Source of the DNA: Flagellimonas oceani
GTDB taxonomy: Bacteria; Bacteroidota; Bacteroidia; Flavobacteriales; Flavobacteriaceae
Length of the DNA: 64,000 nt
Reading direction: 5' to 3'
NCBI RefSeq assembly: GCF_011068285.1
Contig: NZ_CP049616.1
Coordinates: forward strand, 848,501-912,500
Positions 1 through 7,785 of this stretch are shown here, in pieces. The notes below the pieces were generated by a model. The model was not told where the DNA came from. It was given only the letters and a program-made list of their open reading frames with translations, and did no database searches. How positions within the stretch are numbered: position 1 is the stretch's first letter; each line of letters opens with the position of its first letter. The position numbers and the translations under genes were made by a program.

Positions 1-6
1 CCTAAT

Positions 7-597
7 ATGGAAAACGAATTTGCAAGAGTAATGTCTGAACGTACAGATGATGAGTTGATTAAGATAGTGACTAGTGAACGCGAAAACTACCAATCACTAG
101 CTGTTGAAGCCGCTGAAAAAGAAATTGAATTGCGGAACATCAATGAAGAATATTTTCAGCGAATAAAGTCCGAATTAATGACAAATAAAGTCGAATTGGA
201 AAGAGTCGATGTCTACACCGCCTCAAAAACGAAACGATTTATCAACTTTTTGATTGACACATTGATTATTTTTTCGATTGTTTCTTTGTCGGCAATTTTT
301 CTTGGAGATATGATGGAGAATAAGTTTAGATTGATTTTCCGTCTTAGCTTATTTTTTTACTTAGGATATTATGTCCTTATGGAGACCAGGATTCAAAAAA
401 CTTTTGGAAAAATGATTACAAACACAAAGGTTGTTGATTTATATGGTCATAAGCCGAATGGCAAACAGATTTTTATTAGGACATTAATTAGGTTATTCCC
501 ATTTGATCCAATATCCTTTTTCTTTGAAAGAAAAGGATATAAATTTCATGATTCTCTTTCCAAGACAAAAGTTATTACCGAGACTAAATTAGATTAG
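7..597 (+). CDS. RDD family integral membrane protein
   Basis: An RDD-domain membrane protein of unknown transport or regulatory role. The N-terminal 70 residues are charged and helical and probably cytosolic. The RDD domain follows: Arg77 opens the first hydrophobic helix (RFINFLID, about 77-100) with Asp84 inside it, a second helix lies at about 105-123, and a C-terminal HDSLSKT segment near residue 181 supplies the last conserved Asp. The family is small and poorly characterised, and some members are linked to ion exchange or stress. The gene is upstream of the mobilization genes but separated from them by 500 bp, so no shared operon is evident. The start is close to the window edge and an earlier start cannot be excluded. 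Confidence 0.8.
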   Translation: MENEFARVMSERTDDELIKIVTSERENYQSLAVEAAEKEIELRNINEEYFQRIKSELMTNKVELERVDVYTASKTKRFINFLIDTLIIFSIVSLSAIFLGDMMENKFRLIFRLSLFFYLGYYVLMETRIQKTFGKMITNTKVVDLYGHKPNGKQIFIRTLIRLFPFDPISFFFERKGYKFHDSLSKTKVITETKLD

Positions 598-856
598 GAG
601 AACAAAGCTTCCGTTTTATAATTGTCTTTTCCGTTATGTTCCCATTTCTGTCACAGAGGATACCAAGCCTCATTCATATGTAAAATCTACCTTGGTTGTT
701 GGACAACAAGAAAATGAATAAAATTGAATATATTTATAAAGTGTCTTGGAACACAAATAGTACGGCATTGATTATTTGATTTGACTTTCCAAAAGTCCGT
801 ACAAACCAAAGAATATTTATGTGGCAGCTGATTTTCAATCAAGCTGTATTTATTCG

Positions 857-872
857 GTCCCGCTCGCGGGAC
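857..872. repeat. GC-rich perfect hairpin
   Basis: Arms GTCCCG and CGGGAC are perfect complements around a CTCG loop. It stands out in an AT-rich intergenic region and lies 17 bp before a second, longer hairpin, upstream of the mobilization genes. Confidence 0.7.
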
Positions 873-882
873 AAATGAATAG

Positions 883-1083
883 CAAGAGGGTGATGCGCAA
901 ATTGCGCCATCACGGTTGTTTTCGGGTCTTCAACAAGTTGAAAACCAGTCAATTGAAGTGATTTTGGAATACTGTACAAAATCAGGGGCTACAGTAGACT
1001 TTTCCAAAATCTACAGTAAACCCTTTGGGAAGCCCTATAAACACTGGAAATTTTTGACGAAAAAATTGACGCAATTTCACTAA
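883..1083 (+). pseudogene. Possible gene remnant, C-terminal 66 codons
   Basis: A frame stays open for 66 codons from just after a TAG at 880-882 to a TAA at 1081-1083. It has no ATG and only weak GTG or TTG starts. The translation looks protein-like, ending in ...DFSKIYSKPFGKPYKHW... and a basic tail. It overlaps the second hairpin. It could be the 3' end of a decayed gene or chance; I do not recognise the family. Confidence 0.25.
890..913. repeat. Interrupted inverted repeat, candidate oriT or terminator stem
   Basis: Arms GTGATG and CATCAC enclose a second pair CGCAA/TTGCG with one bulged C at 907. Relaxase recognition sites often contain such a stem next to the nick site, and a relaxase-like gene lies downstream. 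There is no T run after it, which argues against a simple terminator. The oriT role is inference. Confidence 0.4.
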
Positions 1084-1100
1084 AAAACAAAATCGCACCT

Positions 1101-1685
1101 ATGGAAAAGCAAAAAACCAATAATAGAACAAAGAAAGGAAGCGGTGGTTATTCCAATATCACCGTAAAGAAGGAAACGGCCACACGTTTTCGCAGTTATT
1201 CCAAAAGGTTCAACAAGTCCCATAGCGAAGTGTTGGATGGAATGATGCAATACTTCAAGGAGAACAACCTTGACCCTTTTGGTGAGGGAACAAAGATCAT
1301 CCTTGACAGTATCAAAAAATTGGAGCGTCAGATGATGAAGAAATTTGATAGGCTCATCGCCATTATCAAGAACATGGAAAAGACCAGTATCCGGCCCACC
1401 TATGAAATGGTGCTCATCCTTTATGAGGCCTATGTAAAGGATGGGAAGAGACCCAAACCTGAACCCGTCAAGATACAGAAAGAGCGAAAGGATTTTTTGG
1501 AGCCAAGGAATACCGTTCCAAAAGTTGAGCACAATAGAATGCTGCAAGAATTCAATGAATATAAAAAACGCTGCAATGAAATCCTCAACAACGTTGAAAA
1601 GGTGGAGCCGATGATGGGAAAGCCCTATCTAAAAATCAATATGAGCATCGGGGATTTTGAAAGTATTAAACATCAATTAAGATAA
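1101..1685 (+). CDS. BfmA/BtgA-like mobilization accessory protein
   Basis: Accessory DNA-binding protein for relaxase-driven mobilization, of the type seen in Bacteroidota mobilizable elements (BtgA/BfmA). Residues about 18-50 (SNITVKKETATRFRSYSKRF...SEVLDGMM) resemble a ribbon-helix-helix module, and the rest is helical and strongly basic. The stop is 5 bp before the relaxase-like gene, so the two are surely cotranscribed. Such proteins bind the origin of transfer and position the relaxase. No integrase is visible here; if this belongs to an integrative element, the rest lies outside the window to the left or has been lost. Confidence 0.75.
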   Translation: MEKQKTNNRTKKGSGGYSNITVKKETATRFRSYSKRFNKSHSEVLDGMMQYFKENNLDPFGEGTKIILDSIKKLERQMMKKFDRLIAIIKNMEKTSIRPTYEMVLILYEAYVKDGKRPKPEPVKIQKERKDFLEPRNTVPKVEHNRMLQEFNEYKKRCNEILNNVEKVEPMMGKPYLKINMSIGDFESIKHQLR

Positions 1686-1690
1686 CAGTC

Positions 1691-2713
1691 ATGTACCTCA
1701 CCATCTCAGCACAGAAAATGGGCAGTACCTATAACTCCAGTGTGGGGAACTATGTGGACTATCTGGAAAAGGAAAACGAGGACAGATTGCCCGAACAAAG
1801 GGAGGAATTCTTTGACCAAGAGAACGACAGCGTAAGCCCTCAAACGGTCATCGATGAAATAGATGCCAATACGGCCAAACTGAGGCAGAAAGACCCCAAG
1901 TTCTATTCCTTAGTGGTAAGTCCCAACCAAAGGGAACTCAAGGCCATTGGCAATGACCCAAACCTGCTAAGGGAATACACAAGGAAGCTCATGGAGGACT
2001 ATGCCAAGAGCTTCCATCGTAACCAAGAGGTCAAGGCCGAGAACCTGAAATATTACGCCAAGATCGAGCATGAACGTACCTATCGGGGATTTGACAAACA
2101 GGTACAGGAAAATGCACCTTACCGGGGAGAAATTGCAAGGCTCAGGAACGAGATACGGAAAGTGGAACGGGGCGAGTCCATCGGGAATGTCAAAGCCCTT
2201 GAAAAAAGGATCAAAGAGCAGGAAAGATTGGCCCCGCACAAACAGAACGGGCAACTGGTGGCCGCAGGGATGAATAAAGAAGGGCCACAGACCCATATCC
2301 ATATTATCGTGAGCAGAAGGGACGTGACGAACACCTATACGCTTTCCCCATTGGCCAAGCACAAGGCATCCGAAGTGAAACTGAACGGAAAGACGGTCAA
2401 GAGGGGATTTGATCGGGACAGTTTTTACCAAGCAGCCGAAAAGACCTTTGATAGGACAACAGGGTTTAAGCGAAACTATGTGGAATCCTATGTTGGTAGA
2501 AAGGCCCATGCCAAAGAACCGGGGAAGTTCTTTGCCAAGGTAATGGGACTGCCCACCAAGGAAAAGGACATGGCCTTTAAACTTCTTAAAACGATGGGTG
2601 TCAAAGCACCAAGTATACCGACCAATAAAGTGCAAATGGCGGCCAAGATCATCAAAGCTCTTGGAAGGGGTGTTGATAAGGCCAGGGGAGCGGGAGAGGA
2701 CATGGGCTACTGA
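1691..2713 (+). CDS. BtgB/MobB-like relaxase (DUF5712-type)
   Basis: Probable relaxase that nicks the origin of transfer and leads the strand into a recipient. The N-terminus (MYLTISAQKMG) and a central QTHIHIIVSRRD segment with His202 and His204 match the metal-binding HxH pattern of MOB relaxases; no helicase domain follows, and the length (340 aa) fits the small Bacteroidota family. The middle (about 130-185) is charged and coiled-coil-like. It is 5 bp downstream of the BtgA-like gene and is followed by an elaborate inverted repeat. A mobilizable element using another element's transfer machinery is likely, since no type IV secretion genes are present in the window. Confidence 0.75.
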   Translation: MYLTISAQKMGSTYNSSVGNYVDYLEKENEDRLPEQREEFFDQENDSVSPQTVIDEIDANTAKLRQKDPKFYSLVVSPNQRELKAIGNDPNLLREYTRKLMEDYAKSFHRNQEVKAENLKYYAKIEHERTYRGFDKQVQENAPYRGEIARLRNEIRKVERGESIGNVKALEKRIKEQERLAPHKQNGQLVAAGMNKEGPQTHIHIIVSRRDVTNTYTLSPLAKHKASEVKLNGKTVKRGFDRDSFYQAAEKTFDRTTGFKRNYVESYVGRKAHAKEPGKFFAKVMGLPTKEKDMAFKLLKTMGVKAPSIPTNKVQMAAKIIKALGRGVDKARGAGEDMGY

Positions 2714-2728
2714 AATCCAAGAAGTAGG

Positions 2729-2802
2729 TTGCGCCCTACCGGGTTTTTGCTTTACGCTTATCTACCCGAACACTACAAAAACCCGACAGGATCCATGCGC
2801 AA
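2729..2802. repeat. Nested long inverted repeat after relaxase gene
   Basis: Outer arms TTGCGC (2729-2734) and GCGCAA (2797-2802) enclose inner arms CGGGTTTTTG (2740-2749) and CAAAAACCCG (2776-2785), giving a 74-bp cruciform-like structure. It begins 16 bp after the relaxase stop. The CGGGTTTTTG arm could act as a terminator in either direction, but the nested arms are more elaborate than a normal terminator and could mark an element end or transfer origin. Confidence 0.5.
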
Positions 2803-2897
2803 AAGTTGGGGGTAAGATTTGGGGTGCTTGCAGCACTTCTCTGCGTTCCGTTTGCCCTTTATTTAGATTGAAATTATTGCAGCGATTTCTGCTGAAT

Positions 2898-3884
2898 CTA
2901 GTTCCATATTAGGCCCTCTGTATTTAGAGAATCTAACAAAGGTTTTGAAATCCCAATTTCCATACGCATCCTGACGTTCACATCATCTTGATAAAGTGAA
3001 TCATTTAAGTATAATGCCATTAAGTAATCCACGTAAATATTGTTCACGTTTTGTGAATCGTCAACTTCTTCAATGGTTTTTAGTAAAAGTGAATCGCTGA
3101 TATTTGCGGCCGTATTGATTTTGGCAATCTTAAATTCATTGGTAATCTGTAGGCTTGGCGGAATTTGTTCAAGAGAGAGCAGTGCCAGTTCAAAATCGCC
3201 ACTGTCTATTGCATTGCGATAGTTCACCAGTGCCCTATTTGCTTCATGCCGTTTTGGGGAGAAGGCTGTGTATTTTGTGTTCAATAGCACCACATCCCGC
3301 ATGCTTTTACTAAACCATTGATCATCTTTATAGCTATATATGTCGGTCAGATATGGTTTCCCTTCATGGAAATCAACCCTGTACCGCGTTAAATGATAAT
3401 ATCCATCCTCGATAAGAATATAAGTTATTTCTGCATAGGTGTCTATGATGTTGGTTTTGATATGCTTCAAAGTGGCACCTGAATGTTTGACCCTGTTGAT
3501 CAAGTCCAAATTGTGGTTTTCAACATTTCCCTTTACCGTAGTTTCATATACATGGTTAAATACCCCGTGACCTATATTGCCCAATTTTCCAATTCTCTGT
3601 TTGAATAGGGTATGGTTCCAAGCTTTTTTAATGAAATCGAATTCAAAATTTTTAAGGGCACTGTTCAAGTTTCCAACAAATTGATGGACTTCCTTTATTT
3701 GTTCCTTTGTCAAGTTTTGTTCTTTTCCAGAATCATTACATGACAGAAACAACGTGGTAAAAAGCAGTGATATCGATATAAATTTCTTGATTTTTAAAAG
3801 GATTTGGAGAGTTGTTTTTCTATCGTTTATTTGAACTTTATTTCTATTACGGCTTGTACTTATTTTCATTCCAAACAGCCTCAC
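2898..3884 (-). CDS. Hypothetical lipoprotein, start uncertain
   Basis: Lipoprotein of unknown function. A hydrophobic stretch ends in a lipobox (LFLSC), and the mature part is about 280 residues with no family I recognise. The start is a problem: no ATG, GTG or TTG lies between the upstream junction motif (3821-3840) and the signal peptide, so the only ATG codons (3884 and 3869) are inside the 3' end of the preceding gene and the frame reads straight through the motif (residues KVQIND). Either the signal peptide carries an unusual 20-30 residue extension, a rare start such as ATC or CTG is used, or the native start was lost when the gene arrived. It is the last gene of the minus-strand array. 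Confidence 0.65.
   Translation of the reverse strand: MRLFGMKISTSRNRNKVQINDRKTTLQILLKIKKFISISLLFTTLFLSCNDSGKEQNLTKEQIKEVHQFVGNLNSALKNFEFDFIKKAWNHTLFKQRIGKLGNIGHGVFNHVYETTVKGNVENHNLDLINRVKHSGATLKHIKTNIIDTYAEITYILIEDGYYHLTRYRVDFHEGKPYLTDIYSYKDDQWFSKSMRDVVLLNTKYTAFSPKRHEANRALVNYRNAIDSGDFELALLSLEQIPPSLQITNEFKIAKINTAANISDSLLLKTIEEVDDSQNVNNIYVDYLMALYLNDSLYQDDVNVRMRMEIGISKPLLDSLNTEGLIWN
3821..3840 (-). repeat. Junction motif copy 1
   Basis: Plus strand reads TATCGTTTATTTGAACTTTA. It lies 6 bp after the stop of the 154-aa lipoprotein gene and before the signal-peptide region of the next. Identical to the copies at 6433 and 7073. Confidence 0.75.
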
Positions 3885-4311
3885 GATTAATATATCCCTC
3901 GAAAAAAATATCTAAGGAAGTATCATCATTAATCAAATCTTCCAAACTTGGTAATTCATTTTGTTTCAAGAATGAACTATTTCCTGCTTCGTTAACAATA
4001 GTTAAAGTATCATTTTTGATAGATACAGTACCCATGAGCTTGGCAGAATCACCATTGTCCTTTCCGAAATATAATTTTGAATTTGTGATATAATATTCGT
4101 TGGTTGAAATTGTCTCTGAAGTAGGATTAAAATAATAAACGCTTGTATCATCAATATAAAATTCCGTATAAGCTTCGTTAATATCTCCCAGATATTCTGG
4201 AAACCAATTTCCCTGTATGTTGGAACTATTAGTAGATTGAGAATTACACGAAACTGACTGAAAAATAACAATAAGACAAACGGCCATTTGTAAAGATTTC
4301 TTGAACTTCAT
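3847..4311 (-). CDS. Small hypothetical lipoprotein
   Basis: A 154-residue lipoprotein: hydrophobic segment at 7-20 and lipobox SVSC. The mature part has alternating polar and beta-prone stretches (GNWFPEYLG, TEFYIDDTSVYYF) reminiscent of lipocalin-like Bacteroidota lipoproteins, but I cannot assign a family. Its start codon directly abuts the junction motif at 4314-4333, and another copy follows its stop. It is thus a single gene bracketed by two motif copies, the clearest cassette-like unit in the array. Confidence 0.75.
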   Translation of the reverse strand: MKFKKSLQMAVCLIVIFQSVSCNSQSTNSSNIQGNWFPEYLGDINEAYTEFYIDDTSVYYFNPTSETISTNEYYITNSKLYFGKDNGDSAKLMGTVSIKNDTLTIVNEAGNSSFLKQNELPSLEDLINDDTSLDIFFEGYINREAVWNENKYKP

Positions 4312-4313
4312 AT

Positions 4314-4333
4314 TATCGTTTATTTGGACTTTT
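4314..4333 (-). repeat. Junction motif copy 2
   Basis: Plus strand TATCGTTTATTTGGACTTT, one mismatch from copy 1. It fills the whole gap between the stop codon of the SRPBCC gene and the ATG of the next lipoprotein gene. Confidence 0.75.
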
Positions 4334-4808
4334 ATTTCTTAAGTACTTCTTTCCACATTTCTGATTCCGCAAACTCTTTTATCGTTTGATTTCGCTTTTC
4401 CAGTAGTTTCTTCATGTATTTTTCCAAAAACAAGCTATCAGCAAGGTTTCCCAAAAAGCCTAATGGTGACTTATATTCAAAATAATCAATCATCAAGGTA
4501 CCGAAATCAGATTTTGTAAAATAATGCTGATGCCTAAAACTTTTAAAGGCCCCTTTTTCCATTTCATCTACAAAGTATTCTGGTCTTTCAAATTCAACAA
4601 TTTTAGAAGTCAGGGTTTGATAGAATCCAAAATGTTTAGCTCGCCACGTTACCCATTCACCCTTGCCAATGAGACCGAAAGTTTTGCCTTTTATTGCTTC
4701 TTCTTTTGTCTGTTCGGTTGAAATTTTATGCAAATCAATGCTTCTGGATAAATCAAAAACGATTTCTATATCGGCTTTAATTTCAGTTTTCAATTCAATC
4801 TTCGGCAT
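4332..4808 (-). CDS. SRPBCC family protein
   Basis: A 158-residue protein of the SRPBCC (START-like) fold, which forms a hydrophobic ligand pocket. The opening strand IELKTEIKADIEIVFDLSRSIDLH, the central WVTWRAKHFGFYQTLTSKI...RPEYFVDEMEKGAFKSFRHQHYF and the final DYFEYKSPLGFLGNLADSLFLEKYMKKLLEKRN are typical of the group often annotated as cell-division-inhibitor or polyketide-cyclase-like. Ligand and role are unknown. No signal peptide, so cytosolic. The gap to the gene upstream contains a degenerate junction motif (about 4810-4825). Confidence 0.8.
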   Translation of the reverse strand: MPKIELKTEIKADIEIVFDLSRSIDLHKISTEQTKEEAIKGKTFGLIGKGEWVTWRAKHFGFYQTLTSKIVEFERPEYFVDEMEKGAFKSFRHQHYFTKSDFGTLMIDYFEYKSPLGFLGNLADSLFLEKYMKKLLEKRNQTIKEFAESEMWKEVLKK

Positions 4809-4827
4809 TGTTCATTTAAGTTTAGAG

Positions 4828-5694
4828 TTACTTGGGCCTTATACTCTCTATACTGTATTCAAAACGCAAAACCCTTAAATTCCATAAAGTTAGCGTTTGT
4901 ATAGCAGTTATTTTTCCATTCTCGCCAGTTACTACCAGTTTATCTTTAAATGATTTGATGAATTTTGCCCATAGTTCTCCTTTTGAGTCTTCTAACAAAA
5001 AGTAAAATCCACTATCGCCAATTTGTCTTCCCGATGACTCCAAGATTAGGTCGCCATTCTCACCGACTCTGGGAGTTAAAATGACTGTTGCACTTCCATT
5101 TGGTAAAGGAAAAATTGCCTTTATACACGCCTGACCCGAAGGGAGGGTACAAGTTTCATATACTCCTGAATATACTACTTGCCCAGTTGTCTTAAATGAT
5201 CTGAGCCAGATTGTCCGTTTTAGTTCATTCGTTTTTTTATCAAGCAAATGGATTATTTCGCTTTTCAATCCTTTAGAATCCGCAATGTTTTCAATAGGAA
5301 CATTTAATTGCTCTATTCTTTTACTGAAAATTATTCTAAGTAAAACACCAAAAACCTTAAAGAATGGATTCCACTTGACTTTTAATTGAAGGTCATAATT
5401 GGATGTGTTTTCATAAAAATCAATTACACTTTGGGACAGGGTTGCCAATTCGTTTTCAGGTATATTTAGTTGGTCTATTGATTGGATCAATCCCCTTGCT
5501 TCTGTTTGGTCATCAATAACCAAATTTTTACTTTCCGCTAATTGACTGATGAATTTGAGACCAATACCATTTGTCCCACCAAAAGGGCCGAGTAGCCATT
5601 GGTGATTTATTCTGTCAATTCTATGGCCAAAAAGAATGACCCATTGCTGTGTGATCCAATCTTGAAAAGTTTGTTTTTTATGCGGTGTTCCCAT
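4828..5694 (-). CDS. Hypothetical protein, possible partner of CrtA-like gene
   Basis: A 288-residue protein that I do not recognise. It begins with an aromatic-rich segment (QTFQDWITQQWVILFGHRIDRINHQWLLGPFGG), with no signal peptide, then a helical middle and a beta-rich C-terminal half (VVYSGVYETCTLP...GSATVILTPRVGENGDLILESSGR...GFYFLLED). It starts 15 bp after the CrtA-like gene, so the two probably form one transcription unit and may have arrived together. There is no strong junction motif between them, only a weakly similar AT-rich spacer. Confidence 0.65.
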   Translation of the reverse strand: MGTPHKKQTFQDWITQQWVILFGHRIDRINHQWLLGPFGGTNGIGLKFISQLAESKNLVIDDQTEARGLIQSIDQLNIPENELATLSQSVIDFYENTSNYDLQLKVKWNPFFKVFGVLLRIIFSKRIEQLNVPIENIADSKGLKSEIIHLLDKKTNELKRTIWLRSFKTTGQVVYSGVYETCTLPSGQACIKAIFPLPNGSATVILTPRVGENGDLILESSGRQIGDSGFYFLLEDSKGELWAKFIKSFKDKLVVTGENGKITAIQTLTLWNLRVLRFEYSIESIRPK

Positions 5695-5709
5695 TTACCC
5701 TAAAATTCT

Positions 5710-6411
5710 TTAAGTTTTGGGAATATAATTCGATTGGCCCTTCCAAGTACCAAATTCGGCAATAGGTTTGAACCTTAAAGTCGTGAATTCAAAGTGAAAG
5801 TCTTTGCGTTCTCTTTCTTTCATTGCAGCATTGTGTCTTTTTGGTTTTTCCACAGCACTATGTCCATGAACCATGTCGGTCATTTCTTTCTCGGTTTTCC
5901 AAATTGAAAAAGTTGAAACAGTATTTGGAAACTTCACTGATGCTAAAGAAAGGGTAGTCCCTGGATGGTCTCTTACCAGTTTTTCCACAGGCCTTCCCCA
6001 ATGAATAAACCGCGGTACGGCAAAAGGCTTCATTCTGGCTATGGTCACGGCAACTACGGGAGAATTTGGGCTTTCCAATTTATCTTTATGCTGCGGGATT
6101 TTGAATCCACTGAATTTTCCCCATTCCCTTATAAAAGTCAATCGTACATGCCAACCTTTAGCCAATATTTTTCCAAAACTGGTTTGTTCCAAATAGTTTT
6201 GAAGTGCAATTTCATTTTCCCATTGTGCAAAAACCGCTACTTGTCCTATTAAAACTCTGGAGGTTGAAATGATGGGAGAACCTAAGGTCATCACGGTCAT
6301 ATATTCGGAGTGAATCAGTCCTTTGGTGTTTTTGGAAATAGGAGTGGAGAATATGCCTCTTATCGCTTCAAAAAAGGGAATCTCGGCTAAATGATAAGAG
6401 AATATACTCAC
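5710..6411 (-). CDS. Spheroidene monooxygenase (CrtA)-like protein
   Basis: A CrtA-like protein of the dimeric alpha-beta-barrel monooxygenase group. The line-up VAVFAQWENEIALQNYLEQ...GWHVRLTFIREWGKFSGF...VVAVTIARMKPFAVPRFIHWGRPVEKLVRDHPGTTLSLASVKFPNTVSTFSIWKTEKEM follows the order of conserved blocks in spheroidene monooxygenase-like proteins, which are often found outside carotenoid clusters. No carotenoid genes are nearby, so the substrate is open. The start is GTG, preceded by AATAAAAA and, 20 bp further up, a full junction motif. A general oxygenase or a heme-binding role are alternatives. Confidence 0.65.
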   Translation of the reverse strand: MSIFSYHLAEIPFFEAIRGIFSTPISKNTKGLIHSEYMTVMTLGSPIISTSRVLIGQVAVFAQWENEIALQNYLEQTSFGKILAKGWHVRLTFIREWGKFSGFKIPQHKDKLESPNSPVVAVTIARMKPFAVPRFIHWGRPVEKLVRDHPGTTLSLASVKFPNTVSTFSIWKTEKEMTDMVHGHSAVEKPKRHNAAMKERERKDFHFEFTTLRFKPIAEFGTWKGQSNYIPKT

Positions 6412-6432
6412 TTTTTATTGGATTAAAAATTG

Positions 6433-6452
6433 TATCGTTTATTTGAACTTTA
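6433..6452 (-). repeat. Junction motif copy 3
   Basis: Plus strand TATCGTTTATTTGAACTTTA, identical to copies 1 and 4. It lies between the stop of the SUKH-like gene and the GTG start of the CrtA-like gene. Confidence 0.75.
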
Positions 6453-6460
6453 GTTACCCT

Positions 6461-7048
6461 TTATTCGTTCTTGCATGATTCCCTCAATTCTAAATCCGTA
6501 ATCAATTGCATTGACCAAAAGCTATTATTTTTTAAAGCTACTTCATCAGCATTCGTCAAATCAGTCTTCAACCTTTCAAACTGTTCATCCGTAAAGTTTG
6601 AATTAAAATAAGCATCCGCTCCATTTTTTTCTTGTAAACTAATTACAAAATCACGATACGCCAGTAAACATTTTGCCATGGAATAAACATTAGAATTGAA
6701 TAGATTTGGGTTAAAGGAATTCTCATGGTCCAAAAATTCAATTTGGTCATTTTCCTTGGTATTTATAACAATAGGGTCTCCATCGTTGCAGGAACCAATA
6801 ACGATGTATTCATTAAAATTCGGTTCTAAAATGTCGTAAACCTTCGTAAGCCTTTGGACACTTTCATATACATTGTCAGATTCTTTCGAAAATGAAAGAA
6901 ATGGAGCTGCACTGTCTGGAAAACCTGATTTCACAAAAAAGTCAATTGAACTTTGCGACAAACCTAATCCAGAGAGATATTTCAAGCTAATTGGGTTTAG
7001 ATTATCATCTACCAAAGTCCAAGCTTTTTTAAAATTCTCAGGAATCAT
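6461..7048 (-). CDS. SUKH-4-like immunity protein
   Basis: A 195-residue cytosolic protein resembling the SUKH superfamily (SMI1/KNR4-like), best fitting the SUKH-4 group: LGLSQSSIDFFVKSGFPDSAAPFLSF near the N-terminus, a central YIVIGSCNDGDPIVINTKENDQIEFLDHENSF block, then NSNVYSMAKCLLAYRDFV. Proteins of this group neutralise polymorphic or contact-dependent toxins, usually nucleases or deaminases. No toxin gene is adjacent, so it looks like an orphan immunity gene, as commonly seen in accessory arrays. It is bracketed by motif copies on both sides. Confidence 0.7.
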   Translation of the reverse strand: MIPENFKKAWTLVDDNLNPISLKYLSGLGLSQSSIDFFVKSGFPDSAAPFLSFSKESDNVYESVQRLTKVYDILEPNFNEYIVIGSCNDGDPIVINTKENDQIEFLDHENSFNPNLFNSNVYSMAKCLLAYRDFVISLQEKNGADAYFNSNFTDEQFERLKTDLTNADEVALKNNSFWSMQLITDLELRESCKNE

Positions 7049-7072
7049 TTATACCAATGTATTGTTGTATGT

Positions 7073-7092
7073 TATCGTTTATTTGAACTTTA
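7073..7092 (-). repeat. Junction motif copy 4
   Basis: Plus strand TATCGTTTATTTGAACTTTA. On the coding strand it supplies the last codons and stop of the membrane-anchored gene upstream (Lys-Phe-Lys-stop), so the gene's natural end lies inside the motif. Confidence 0.75.
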
Positions 7093-7783
7093 ATAAAGGG
7101 CCATTATTGATTAAATTCCAGTCAAATTTTTTCACCTTTAGGTTATCATTAATTTTTAAATGTTGCTCTTTATACAGGTCATCCAAAGTATAAATGGAAA
7201 ACTTTTGTCCATCTCCAGTCTGCCCAACAATATTATGTACCGTCTTTTTGTCGGAATAAGAGTAATAATCGAGCCTACCAGATTTGAAAACGCCCCAACT
7301 ATCTTCAATGTCATTACAAAAATGTTGTGTCAATATACTGAAATCATTAAAAGTTATTTGATTTGGACATTGAACAGTGATAGGGTCGGTGTTTTTTATC
7401 TGGAAGTTCTCTATATTCAGTTTCCCATCACAAAAGTCCAGAAAGTCTTTGAGCAATAACTCTACATTCTTTTGGGATGTCTTTGCAATAATATATTTGT
7501 CACCCATTGAAAAATCAAAAGGCAATATTTCAGTGTGAGAGTATTTTTCAAGACCATCACTACCATCATATTTTTCAATGATGTCCCATCCAAACGTCTT
7601 TTCCAATGCGTATCCAATAAACCAGATTGGACTTAGAAGCCAGGTTAATGGATGAAATAGTTGTGGTTTACACATATTAACCAATCCAAGGACAATCTCT
7701 TTGAAGTCTTTTACCAGTGTATAGACAAGTCCTATTGATAAAAGGATAAAAACTGCAACAAGAAGGTATATGATTATCTCCAA
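7079..7783 (-). CDS. Membrane-anchored hypothetical protein
   Basis: An N-terminal membrane helix (IIIYLLVAVFILLSIGLVYTLV, about 3-24) and a possible second hydrophobic segment at about 45-62 anchor a soluble domain of about 160 residues with no family I recognise. The start is TTG (7781-7783), immediately after a degenerate junction motif; no ATG precedes the membrane helix. The last three residues and the stop codon are encoded by another motif copy. The bracketing is the same as for its neighbours. Confidence 0.65.
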   Translation of the reverse strand: MEIIIYLLVAVFILLSIGLVYTLVKDFKEIVLGLVNMCKPQLFHPLTWLLSPIWFIGYALEKTFGWDIIEKYDGSDGLEKYSHTEILPFDFSMGDKYIIAKTSQKNVELLLKDFLDFCDGKLNIENFQIKNTDPITVQCPNQITFNDFSILTQHFCNDIEDSWGVFKSGRLDYYSYSDKKTVHNIVGQTGDGQKFSIYTLDDLYKEQHLKINDNLKVKKFDWNLINNGPLLKFK

Positions 7784-7785
7784 GC

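Larger units (their letters stand above)
598..1100. other. Intergenic region upstream of mobilization genes
   Basis: About 500 bp without a confident gene. It holds two strong hairpins (857-872 and 890-913) and an open reading frame lacking an ATG (883-1083), listed separately. The first 240 bp are AT-rich and show nothing recognisable. Its position directly before a BtgA-like gene is where an origin of transfer could lie. Confidence 0.6.

Noticed and set aside
1080..1547. 155-codon minus-strand frame overlapping the BtgA-like gene
   Set aside because: The plus-strand gene has a clear family pattern and a 5-bp junction to the relaxase gene; the minus-strand frame is a shadow.
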